Source: a bacterium (GTDB taxonomy: Bacteria; Planctomycetota; J058; JAJDCP01). Taken from it: a stretch of DNA of 25,470 bases. The stretch covers positions 1 through 25,470 of the forward strand of contig JAUIEM010000103.1 of NCBI GenBank assembly GCA_030428695.1. The letters run 5' to 3'. A program made the translations under genes and the position numbers. This document shows positions 8,049 to 14,067 of this stretch, in pieces. Numbering within the stretch: the first letter of the stretch is position 1; every line of letters starts with the position of its first letter. The notes under the pieces are model-generated. The model saw only the letters and a list, made by a program, of their open reading frames with translations. It did not search any database and was not told the DNA's origin.

Positions 8049-8377
8049 TGGCCTGTCCTGCTCGTTCCTCGCAGGCCAGACCTGCGGCTCGCCGTCTCGC
8101 CTCGTGCCTCGGCGAGATCGACTCGCGGCGGCCTTTGTTGACCTCGTAGGAGGAGGACGAAGGCAGGCACCCACCTCCGCAAGCCTCGCGAGCGAGGTTT
8201 CGGACCAGTGCTCCTGGGCTGTAGCTACGAGGCCCAAACGGGTCGCGGATCCTGGTGGCCGACCGCGGGTCCCCTCGGGACGACGGGCGGGGGTAAACCC
8301 CGCACCCTACCTCGGGATACAGGCCCGAGCGAAGTCGGATACTGGGCAGGGAGACACCACGTCAGCCCCCTGCCCGG
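8049..8377. ncRNA. Candidate structured RNA region, family and strand undetermined
   Basis: The gap between convergent genes (7980-8361) has no believable ORF but carries a chain of perfect stems: 8049-8055/8072-8078, 8095-8101/8111-8117, 8184-8188/8193-8197 (8 bp with flanks and one G-U), 8215-8219/8232-8236, 8241-8245/8260-8264, 8269-8273/8277-8281, 8287-8292/8298-8303 (GTAAA loop), 8311-8316/8324-8329 and 8344-8351/8368-8375. I looked for the conserved cores of RNase P RNA, tmRNA, SRP RNA and the cobalamin riboswitch and found none. A short stretch near 8175-8220 recalls 6S RNA only weakly. High GC makes chance stems common, so this may simply be spacer DNA. Confidence 0.25.
8344..8375. 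terminator. Possible bidirectional terminator hairpin
   Basis: An 8-bp perfect stem (GGGCAGGG / CCCTGCCC, extendable to 10 bp with a wobble pair) with a 16-base loop lies at the 3' end of the minus-strand membrane-protein gene, whose stop at 8362-8364 is in the loop. It has no T run on either side, so any terminator role would not be of the classic intrinsic type. Confidence 0.3.
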
Positions 8378-9417
8378 ATCGGTGCCCCGGATCCATCCTC
8401 GCCGTCTTCCGCCGCGTCCTCGGCGTCCGCCGCGTCCTCTGCGTCCGCCGCATCCTCCGCTTCCTCCGCGTCCGCCGCGTCCTCCGCCTCCTCCGCCTCC
8501 TTGTGTACCGGCACCTCGACCAGCGGCGGACCGCCGATCACGCCGGCGTCGGCGAACCATTTGAGCCGGCCGAAGCGCCAGGTCTTGCGGAAGAACACCT
8601 GGCCGGGCTGCCAGCGTCCAGCGCGGTCGAGGCAGCCGACCTCGCCGCGGTCGACGGACTGGAACAGCTCGTCGGCGCGGGTCACCCCCAGGTGGGTGCG
8701 GTTGAGGCTGAGCTTGACCCCGAAGAGGAAGCCCTCCCGGGCGAAGCTCTCGCGCACCTCGGGGTCGAGGCGGATCGACATCACGTGGCCCGAGCGACGG
8801 CTCAGCTCGCGCAGCTCAGGCCCGGTGAACTCCATGCGCACGGTCTGCGAGCTGCTCTTCTCGACCATGTCCATGCGCTGGGGGAGCAGGGCGCCGAGGC
8901 CGTAGCGGCGCTGCTTGGCGAAGGCGGCGTAGGCGGTCAGGGTCGTGCGTTTCTCGCGCTCGAAGAAGTAGATCCGCTCGCCGTAGCGGAGCTTCCAGCC
9001 CTGGCTGGTCTCGACGAGGAAGCGCTCGATGTCCGACCACAGGTCCTTGCCGATGAAGTAGGCGCCGAGCACCGACAGGAGCGCCTCGAGCTGGAACAGG
9101 GTCGCGGGCGCGAGCCAGGTGAAGATCAGCACCAGGCTCAAGGCCAGGGCGATGCCGAAGCGCTTGTGGGCGCGGTCTTCCCGGCGGGAGTAGGTCGAGC
9201 GCAGGTGGTTGCTCGAGACGTCCTCGATGAGCTCCTCGAAGGGGTCGAAGCGCAGGTGCCGCGCACCGACCCGGCGGCTGTAGGGGTAGAGCGCGAGGTG
9301 ACACTCGAGGGAGGTCGCGCGGGTGGCGGCCGACAGCGGGCCGAGGTTGACGTCGTACAGGCCCGCGATGCGCGGATGCGCGACGACCCGCACCGGCGGG
9401 CCGTCGGTCTCAGCCAT
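8362..9417 (-). CDS. Two-helix membrane protein with acidic Ala/Asp/Glu repeat tail, function unknown
   Basis: The product has 351 residues counted from the ATG at 9417; an upstream in-frame start at 9474 would add 19 residues lying inside the DUF2277 gene. Two hydrophobic stretches (about 87-105 and 108-123) form a helical hairpin, so most of the protein faces one side of the membrane. The soluble part has no motif I recognise. Residues about 306-351 are a low-complexity tail of Ala, Glu and Asp in AEDAAD-like units, encoded by a microsatellite-like tract. The start overlaps the end of the DUF2277 gene by 8 bases, implying co-transcription and coupled translation. It converges on the FHA/coiled-coil gene. 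I cannot name a family. Confidence 0.8.
   Translation of the reverse strand: MAETDGPPVRVVAHPRIAGLYDVNLGPLSAATRATSLECHLALYPYSRRVGARHLRFDPFEELIEDVSSNHLRSTYSRREDRAHKRFGIALALSLVLIFTWLAPATLFQLEALLSVLGAYFIGKDLWSDIERFLVETSQGWKLRYGERIYFFEREKRTTLTAYAAFAKQRRYGLGALLPQRMDMVEKSSSQTVRMEFTGPELRELSRRSGHVMSIRLDPEVRESFAREGFLFGVKLSLNRTHLGVTRADELFQSVDRGEVGCLDRAGRWQPGQVFFRKTWRFGRLKWFADAGVIGGPPLVEVPVHKEAEEAEDAADAEEAEDAADAEDAADAEDAAEDGEDGSGAPIRAGG
8398..8508 (-). repeat. Codon-repeat tract encoding an Ala/Asp/Glu tail
   Basis: On the plus strand this is a run of tcc/gcc/gtc triplets with imperfect 9- and 15-base periods. On the coding strand it gives the acidic AEDAAD-like tail of the membrane protein. Tracts of this type change length by slippage. 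Confidence 0.65.
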
Positions 9418-9688
9418 CGGCGCGGCGGGCCCGCTTCTGCCAACGCGCCCGGGCTTTGGCTGCCTCGACCTCACGGTCCTTCGGCGGGGCGTTCGTCACC
9501 AGGCTGTCGAGCAGGGAGCGGCTGATCTGGAAGATGCCCTCCACGGCGTCGTCGAAGGCCGCCTGGTTGGCCTGCGAGGGCCGGGTGCTGCCGCTGATCT
9601 TGCGCACGAACTGCAGCGCGGCGGCGCGCACCTCCTGATCGGTGGCCGGCGGCTCGAAGTTGTGCAGGGTCTTGATGCTACGGCACAT
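9410..9688 (-). CDS. DUF2277 family protein
   Basis: The product has 92 residues. It begins MCRSIKTLHNFEPPATDQEVRAAA and contains LQFVRKISGSTRPSQANQ and SLLDSLVTNAPPKDREVEAAKARAR, which I recognise as the conserved layout of the DUF2277 family, at its usual length. Start choice: the ATG at 9688 has AGGAGG at 9698-9703, 9 bases upstream; the longer in-frame start at 9712 would only add residues outside the family. It is the first gene of a two-gene minus-strand unit and is divergent from the EEP hydrolase gene at 9739. Its molecular function is not known. Confidence 0.85.
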   Translation of the reverse strand: MCRSIKTLHNFEPPATDQEVRAAALQFVRKISGSTRPSQANQAAFDDAVEGIFQISRSLLDSLVTNAPPKDREVEAAKARARWQKRARRADG

Positions 9689-9738
9689 GGGCGCGATCCT
9701 CCTGGACCGCAAGCATAGCAGATCGAGGGGATGACGAC

Positions 9739-10620
9739 ATGCTGCCGCCCGCCCCCCGCGAGCCCGCGGGGCTGACCCTCGCGCAGCTCGCCGAGTACGC
9801 GCACGAGGCCCTGTGGTTCCTGCGCACCTGGGCGCTGCCGGTAGTGCTCGAGGACGACGTCCCGCCGGAGCGCCTGCCCAGCCGCTTCCTCTACCGTCGG
9901 CCCGCCCGCCGCCCCGGCCCGGCGCGAGGCGAGCGGCCGCGGATCCTGACCTGGAACATCTACCGCGCCCGCTACGCCGCCCCCCTGCGGGCGAGCCTGG
10001 CGCGGATCCTGCCCCGCTGCGACATCGTGCTCTTGCAGGAGGTGCCGGTGCAGCCGACGGGCGCCTTCTGGGACGACCCCCTGTGCGACGCCTTCCACGT
10101 CGCCTTCGCCCCCTACCACCAGGTCGAGCGCCGCTCGCGCATGTACCCCTACCTCGCGACCGGCCAGGCGATCCTGTCCCGGGCGCCCTTCAGCGCCGTC
10201 GAGGCCTTCGACCAGCCGACCGTCACCCGCTACACCCTGCCCCGCGGCCACGTGATCAAGCGCCTCGTCGTCTATGCGCAGGTCGCGGGCAGGCTCGGGC
10301 TCTGGAACGCCCATCTCGAGAACGTCTGCGGACCGGCCGGACGCGCCGCGCAGATCGAGCACATCCTCGACCTGGTCCAGGCACGCCACGACCGGTGCAC
10401 GGTGCTCGGCGGAGACTTCAACGCGGTGCTCGGCGACCGCCTGGAGCGCTGGCTGCGCGCCCTCGCAAGGGCCGGCTTCCGCGAGGACTTCCCCGCCCGC
10501 CGCCTGCCCCGGCTCGACCGCCTGTTCGTGAAGGGAGGCCGCCTGCCCTGCCGCTTCCTGCCCGCGCGCGGCTCCGACCACCGGCCGCTGTACGGCGTGC
10601 TCGGGCCTCAGGGCCGCTAG
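9739..10620 (+). CDS. Endonuclease/exonuclease/phosphatase (EEP) family hydrolase
   Basis: The product has 293 residues; the ATG is preceded by GAGGGG (9725-9730). All the metal and phosphate-binding motifs of the EEP fold (DNase I / AP-endonuclease / sphingomyelinase-like) are visible in order: TWNI (N73), LLQEV (E101), NAHLEN (H192), GGDFNA (D226, N228), RLDRLFV, and SDHRPL (D280, H281). Members are Mg-dependent phosphodiesterases acting on nucleic acids, lipids or nucleotides; the substrate cannot be read from sequence. Residues 1-66 form a non-family N-terminal extension with no clear signal peptide. The gene converges on the VOC gene with only 10 bases between stop codons. Confidence 0.9.
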   Translation: MLPPAPREPAGLTLAQLAEYAHEALWFLRTWALPVVLEDDVPPERLPSRFLYRRPARRPGPARGERPRILTWNIYRARYAAPLRASLARILPRCDIVLLQEVPVQPTGAFWDDPLCDAFHVAFAPYHQVERRSRMYPYLATGQAILSRAPFSAVEAFDQPTVTRYTLPRGHVIKRLVVYAQVAGRLGLWNAHLENVCGPAGRAAQIEHILDLVQARHDRCTVLGGDFNAVLGDRLERWLRALARAGFREDFPARRLPRLDRLFVKGGRLPCRFLPARGSDHRPLYGVLGPQGR

Positions 10621-10630
10621 GCGGCCGGGC

Positions 10631-11008
10631 TCAGTCCTCGCAGGTCGCGATCCACCAGGTGTTGCCGGCGCTGTCGCGGAAGCCGGCCTGGCGCTCGCCG
10701 TAGGGCTTGTCCTCCGGAGCGGCGACCGGCGTCGCGCCGCGCTCGAGGGCGCGCTTCCAGGCCTCGTCGACGTCGGATACGTAGACGTAGGTGTGGCAGC
10801 TCCAAGCCGCGACCTCCGGGGGGAGCGTACCGGCCTCGACGACCAGCACCGCATCGCCGACGCGCATCTCGACGTGGGCGCTGTCCTCGCTGAAGACGTG
10901 GCGCTCGATTTCGACGGCGCCGAGCACGTCGGTGAGGAACTCCGGCAGCGTGGACGGCCCGTGCAGGTACGGACGCACCGCGCCGAAGCCTCCGCGGATG
11001 TAGGACAT
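10631..11008 (-). CDS. VOC / glyoxalase-like fold protein
   Basis: The product has 125 residues. It begins MSYIRGGFGAVRPYLHG, continues through VEIERHVFSEDSAHVEMRVGD and ends with PYGERQAGFRDSAGNTWWIAT. This is the pattern of PhnB/glyoxalase-type vicinal-oxygen-chelate proteins, and the terminal DxxGNxWWIAT is typical. Start choice: AGGAGG at 11015-11020 sits 6 bases before the ATG. VOC proteins include dioxygenases, glyoxalases and resistance proteins; which one applies here is unknown. It is the last gene of the minus-strand run 10631-13709 and lies 107 bases after the photolyase gene. Confidence 0.88.
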   Translation of the reverse strand: MSYIRGGFGAVRPYLHGPSTLPEFLTDVLGAVEIERHVFSEDSAHVEMRVGDAVLVVEAGTLPPEVAAWSCHTYVYVSDVDEAWKRALERGATPVAAPEDKPYGERQAGFRDSAGNTWWIATCED

Positions 11009-11115
11009 CTCCGGCCTCCTGTGTGCGCGCAGGATACCGCAAGAGCCGACCGTCGGACAAGCGCTACCAGAGGCGCCCGCTGGCGGCGCGCCGCCAGAAG
11101 CCCAGGGTACGCTCG

Positions 11116-12804
11116 TCACTTCCTCTCCTCCGGAAGATCCTCCGGCCGCAACACCGCGCCCGCTGCCAGGGCATCCCACACCCGCTCGAAGGTCTGCCGG
11201 TCGACCTTCCGCCGGGCCGCGGCCCGCTTCTTCGCGGAGCCGAGCTGGAGCGCGATGCGCGGGTTCCCCGCCAGGGTCTCGCGGTGCCGCCACAGGAACT
11301 GCCAGTACAGGCGGGTGATCGGGCAGGTCTTCTTCGGGTCGAAGGCGCAGCCGCCGCAGTAGTCGCTCATCTTGTGGATGTAGGCGGCGCCGGAGACGTA
11401 GGGCTTGGTCGTCATCAGGGGCCCGACGGCGAAGGTTCCCATGCCGAGCACGTTCGGCTCGACCACCCAGTCGTAGGCGTCCTGGTACGCGACCCAGAAC
11501 CAGTCGGTCAGGGCGCGCGGGGAGATGTCGAGCAGGGTGGCGAGGTTGCCGAGCACCATCAGGCGCGTGATGTGGTGGCTGTAGGCCTCCTCCCACACCG
11601 AGGCGACGACCGTGTCGAGGCAGCGCAGCCCCGAGGCTGCGCCCCAGAACGCGGCCGGCACCGGGCGGTCGGCGCCGAGCCGCGAGGGCGCCGCGCCGCC
11701 GTCGACGCCGTCCGGGGCCGGCGCGGGGGCGAAGTCCTCGCCGCGCCAGGCGCCGAAGCCGCCGTCGCCGGGGAGCTTGCGGGTCGGGGGCGCGTCCTCC
11801 CCGGGCAGACAGCGGAAGCCGTCGGTCGCGTGGTGCACGTGGCGGACGAACTCCCGCCACCCGAGGATCTGGCGCAGGAAGCCCTCACGGCTGGACAGCG
11901 GTGTGTCCTTCCGGGCCAGGGCCTCCTCGATCAGCCGCCGCGCGTCGAGGCGGCCGAGGTTCAGGAGCGGAGAGATGCGGGTGTGGAAGAGGGTGCGCGA
12001 GGCGCTGCTCATCGCGTCCTCGTAGGGGCCGAAGTCGCGGAGGCAGCGCTCCTTCGCCCAGCTCCAGGCGGCCTCGGCGTCCGCCCGGGTCGCCGGCAGG
12101 CTGTCGGGATCGAGCCGACCGGGGTGGCCGCCGAACAGCTCCTCGACCAGGGCGCAGACCTCGTCCTTGATCGGATCGCAGGGGAAGCGCGGCGGCTCCG
12201 GCGCGGGGGGGTCACCGCTCCAGGCCTCGCGGTTGGACGCGTCGTGGCTCCACTTACCGCCGAGGGGCTTGCCGCGCTCGTCGAGCAGGTAGCCCGCGGC
12301 CTTGCGCACCGCGCGGTAGAAGCGGTCCATGCGCCAGGGGGGCGCCTTCTTGCCCTGGGACTTTTCGAACTGCCGCCGGGAGGTCAGGAAGCCGGCGTGG
12401 GGAACCTCCTCGAGCAGGCCCTCGGCGAAGAGCGGCGCGAGGTCGGCCCGCAGCTCGCGCTCGGCGGGTTCCTGCACCTGCAGCGGCCCGAGCTCCTCGG
12501 CGACCGGCCGCAGCGCGTCGCGGTAGGGCCCGTCGCCGACCAGGTGACGCACCGCGACCCCGCGCTCCGCCTGCTCGAGGGCGAACCAGCGCAGGTTGGC
12601 CAGCACCAGCGCGAGCTTCTGCTTGTGGTAGGGCCGGCGGCGCGCCTTCCAGGGCGTCTCGACCAGCACGATGCCGAGCGTGGCGGGATCCTCGTCCGCC
12701 AGCGGCCCCACGCTGTCGCTGAGCTGGTCGGGGGCGACGAACAGCCAGCGCCGCTCGCCCGGGTCGGGATTCCGCTCCCGCAGCCGGGCCCGGAATGCGC
12801 TCAC
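11116..12804 (-). CDS. phrB: FeS-type bacterial cryptochrome/photolyase (PhrB-like)
   Basis: The product has 562 residues from a GTG at 12804. The N-terminal part (WLFVAPDQLSD..., HKQKLALVLANLRWF) matches the Rossmann-like domain of photolyase-related proteins, and the C-terminal part is the FAD-binding helical domain. A four-Cys set typical of the iron-sulfur cryptochrome/photolyase group is visible: C395 (SGLRCLDTVV), C483, C486 and C494 (SDYCGGC...KKTCP); C395 to C483 is 88 residues, as I recall for PhrB. Conserved WVVEPNVLGMGTFA and TTKPYVSGAAYIHKMS also fit. Members of this group repair (6-4) photoproducts using light, FAD, a [4Fe-4S] cluster and a lumazine antenna; light repair here is inferred. 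Start choice: the GTG has GGAGGGGG just upstream. An ATG at 12855 would add 17 residues and abuts a hairpin. Confidence 0.88.
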   Translation of the reverse strand: MSAFRARLRERNPDPGERRWLFVAPDQLSDSVGPLADEDPATLGIVLVETPWKARRRPYHKQKLALVLANLRWFALEQAERGVAVRHLVGDGPYRDALRPVAEELGPLQVQEPAERELRADLAPLFAEGLLEEVPHAGFLTSRRQFEKSQGKKAPPWRMDRFYRAVRKAAGYLLDERGKPLGGKWSHDASNREAWSGDPPAPEPPRFPCDPIKDEVCALVEELFGGHPGRLDPDSLPATRADAEAAWSWAKERCLRDFGPYEDAMSSASRTLFHTRISPLLNLGRLDARRLIEEALARKDTPLSSREGFLRQILGWREFVRHVHHATDGFRCLPGEDAPPTRKLPGDGGFGAWRGEDFAPAPAPDGVDGGAAPSRLGADRPVPAAFWGAASGLRCLDTVVASVWEEAYSHHITRLMVLGNLATLLDISPRALTDWFWVAYQDAYDWVVEPNVLGMGTFAVGPLMTTKPYVSGAAYIHKMSDYCGGCAFDPKKTCPITRLYWQFLWRHRETLAGNPRIALQLGSAKKRAAARRKVDRQTFERVWDALAAGAVLRPEDLPEERK

Positions 12805-12809
12805 GTCAG

Positions 12810-12817
12810 CCCCCTCC
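12810..12817 (-). promoter_or_regulatory. Ribosome binding site deciding the photolyase start
   Basis: On the minus strand GGAGGGGG lies 5 bases (8 from its GGAGG core) before the GTG at 12804. The alternative ATG at 12855 has GGGGGAGG 12 bases away, inside the hairpin 12861-12902. I therefore prefer the GTG. Confidence 0.5.
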
Positions 12818-12860
12818 GAGGCATCAACGGAAGCACCGCGGGAGACGAATTCCATCGAGC

Positions 12861-12902
12861 ACAGGGGCCTCCCCCATGGACCGTGTCCACGAGTGCCCCT
12901 GT
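12861..12902 (-). terminator. Nested hairpin after rpmG, possible terminator
   Basis: ACAGGGGC (12861-12868) pairs perfectly with GCCCCTGT (12895-12902), and inside it TGGAC (12877-12881) pairs with GTCCA (12885-12889) around a 3-base loop. It lies 55 bases past the rpmG stop and just before the photolyase gene. There is no T run, so termination or attenuation is only possible, not shown. Confidence 0.35.
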
Positions 12903-12956
12903 TGATTGTCGGTCGGACGCGCCCGGCGCGGCGAGGAGAGGAGGAGGGAGCGGGCC

Positions 12957-13124
12957 CTACTTCTTCTTCTCTTTGTGCATGGTGTGCTTGCGCAGCCGCG
13001 GGCAGTACTTCTTCAGGTTGAGCTTGGGCTGCCCGGTCTTCTTGCTGGTGCGGTAGTTGATGTCACCGGTCTCGGTGCACTGCAGCCAGACGTACATCCG
13101 GGCCTGCTTGCTTTTCTTGGCCAT
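12957..13124 (-). CDS. rpmG: 50S ribosomal protein L33
   Basis: The product has 55 residues. It starts [21 protein letters not shown], continues [21 protein letters not shown] and ends [13 protein letters not shown], with the L33 layout and length. It is a component of the large ribosomal subunit. Zinc-binding L33 has two CxxC pairs; here only the first Cys of each pair remains (CTET and CPRL), so zinc binding is unlikely. Start choice: GAGGAAG precedes the ATG at 13124; a longer in-frame start at 13151 would add 9 unlikely residues. It lies between the rhodanese and photolyase genes on the same strand. Confidence 0.95.
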   Translation of the reverse strand: MAKKSKQARMYVWLQCTETGDINYRTSKKTGQPKLNLKKYCPRLRKHTMHKEKKK

Positions 13125-13196
13125 GACTTCCTCGGCGTTGTGATTCGGCACGCATGGTGACGTGGGCGTACCATTGAAGCGTCCGGCCGCCGAAAG

Positions 13197-13709
13197 TCAA
13201 GGCTTTTCTAGAGACGCGGGCGCGCCCGTCGCGAGCTCGAGACCGGCCTGCTGCCAGCCCTCGACCCCGGCGGGGAAGATCGCGAGGTCGCGGAAGCCGA
13301 GCTGCTCGAGCTGCCAGGCCAGGGTGTAGGCGATCGTGCACTCCGCGTTCTTGCAGGTGCAGATCACCCGCAGGCCGCGGTCGAGCCGCGTCAGCAGCGG
13401 ATGGTCGGGCTGCTCGGCCGGCGCGAGGGCGAACAGCGACAGGGAGCCGGGGATGTGGCCGGCGGCGAAGTCGTCCTCGGGCCGCGCGTCGAGCAGCACC
13501 GCGGAGCCTTCCGCGAGCGCCGCGCGCACCTCCTCGAGGCTGAGCTCGGGGCGCGGGATGCTCGTCGGGTCGGGGGGCGGCTCGCGGTCGCCCCAGGGCG
13601 GGGGCTGCCGGAACCAGGGCAGATGCGGATGTTCGACCGCCTTGTACACGCCCGCCGCGACGAGACTGATCGCCAGCAGCGCGGCGATCCGCAAGAGCTC
13701 GACCCGCAT
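13197..13709 (-). CDS. Membrane-anchored rhodanese-domain protein
   Basis: The product has 170 residues; the ATG is preceded by GGAGGAGG. Residues about 5-22 form one hydrophobic helix (LLRIAALLAISLVAAGVY), likely a membrane anchor or uncleaved signal. A Pro-rich spacer (31-55) follows, and then a rhodanese domain: LLDARPEDDFAAGHIPGSLSLF (72-93), RVICTCKNAEC with candidate catalytic C119 and further C117 and C124, and IFPAGVEGWQQAGLEL near the end. Rhodaneses carry persulfide sulfur on a Cys; the extra cysteines around the loop are unusual. The gene is divergent from gatC, with starts 79 bases apart. Confidence 0.88.
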   Translation of the reverse strand: MRVELLRIAALLAISLVAAGVYKAVEHPHLPWFRQPPPWGDREPPPDPTSIPRPELSLEEVRAALAEGSAVLLDARPEDDFAAGHIPGSLSLFALAPAEQPDHPLLTRLDRGLRVICTCKNAECTIAYTLAWQLEQLGFRDLAIFPAGVEGWQQAGLELATGAPASLEKP

Positions 13710-13727
13710 CCGCCCGCCTCCTCCGCT

Positions 13728-13756
13728 TTGCGCGGCCCCTCCCCCGAGCGTACAAT
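13728..13756 (+). promoter_or_regulatory. Putative gatCAB promoter
   Basis: TTGCGC (13728-13733) and TACAAT (13751-13756) are exactly 17 bases apart. Transcription would start near 13763, about 26 bases before the gatC start. The box pair resembles those of other genes in this window. Confidence 0.55.
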
Positions 13757-13777
13757 CGGGCGCTCGCCCCCGCAAGC

Positions 13778-13782
13778 GGAGG
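13778..13782 (+). promoter_or_regulatory. Ribosome binding site deciding the gatC start
   Basis: GGAGG is 6 bases before the GTG at 13789 and 12 bases before the in-frame ATG at 13795, so the GTG is favoured as the start. Confidence 0.55.
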
Positions 13783-13788
13783 ACCGCC

Positions 13789-14067
13789 GTGGAGATGACG
13801 CCGGAGCTGGTCGCGCACATCGCGCGTCTGGCGGCCCTCGAGCTCAGCGCCGCCGAGGCGGAGAGCCTGCGCTCCGACCTCGGGCGCATCCTCGAGGCGG
13901 TCGTCAAGCTCGAGGCGGTCACGCCCGCCGCGCCGGCGCACGCGCCGCGCGAAGACGCCTTCCTGCGCGACGACGAGCCCCGCCCCGGCCTGTCCGCTGC
14001 GGAGGCGCTCGCCAACGCCCCGGCTGCCGGGCCGCGGGGCTTCAGCGTCCCCCAGGTCCTGCCCTGA
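13789..14067 (+). CDS. gatC: Asp/Glu-tRNA amidotransferase subunit C
   Basis: The product has 92 residues, the normal length. It begins MEMTPELVAHIARLAALELS and ends NAPAAGPRGFSVPQVL, both classic GatC signatures, with the DDEPRPGLSAAEAL belt segment between. GatC wraps GatA and GatB to form the GatCAB transamidase, which converts misacylated Glu-tRNA(Gln) and/or Asp-tRNA(Asn) to Gln-tRNA and Asn-tRNA. It is the first gene of gatC-gatA-gatB; its TGA overlaps the CTG that appears to start gatA. Confidence 0.95.
   Translation: MEMTPELVAHIARLAALELSAAEAESLRSDLGRILEAVVKLEAVTPAAPAHAPREDAFLRDDEPRPGLSAAEALANAPAAGPRGFSVPQVLP

Noticed and set aside
4383..8237. Very long minus-strand open frame (about 1284 codons) opposite the second FHA/coiled-coil gene
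   Set aside because: It is the Leu/Gly/Arg-rich mirror of GAG/CTC-rich coiled-coil codons. The plus strand has an FHA domain, a ribosome binding site and heptads, and the minus product has no domain.
8049..8377. RNase P RNA, tmRNA, SRP RNA or cobalamin riboswitch
   Set aside because: The invariant core motifs of these families are absent on both strands as far as I can read, and no gene lies downstream for a riboswitch.
12805..12855. ATG at 12855 as the photolyase start
   Set aside because: Its ribosome binding site is 12 bases away and inside a hairpin, while the GTG at 12804 has a better placed one. The ATG is not excluded.
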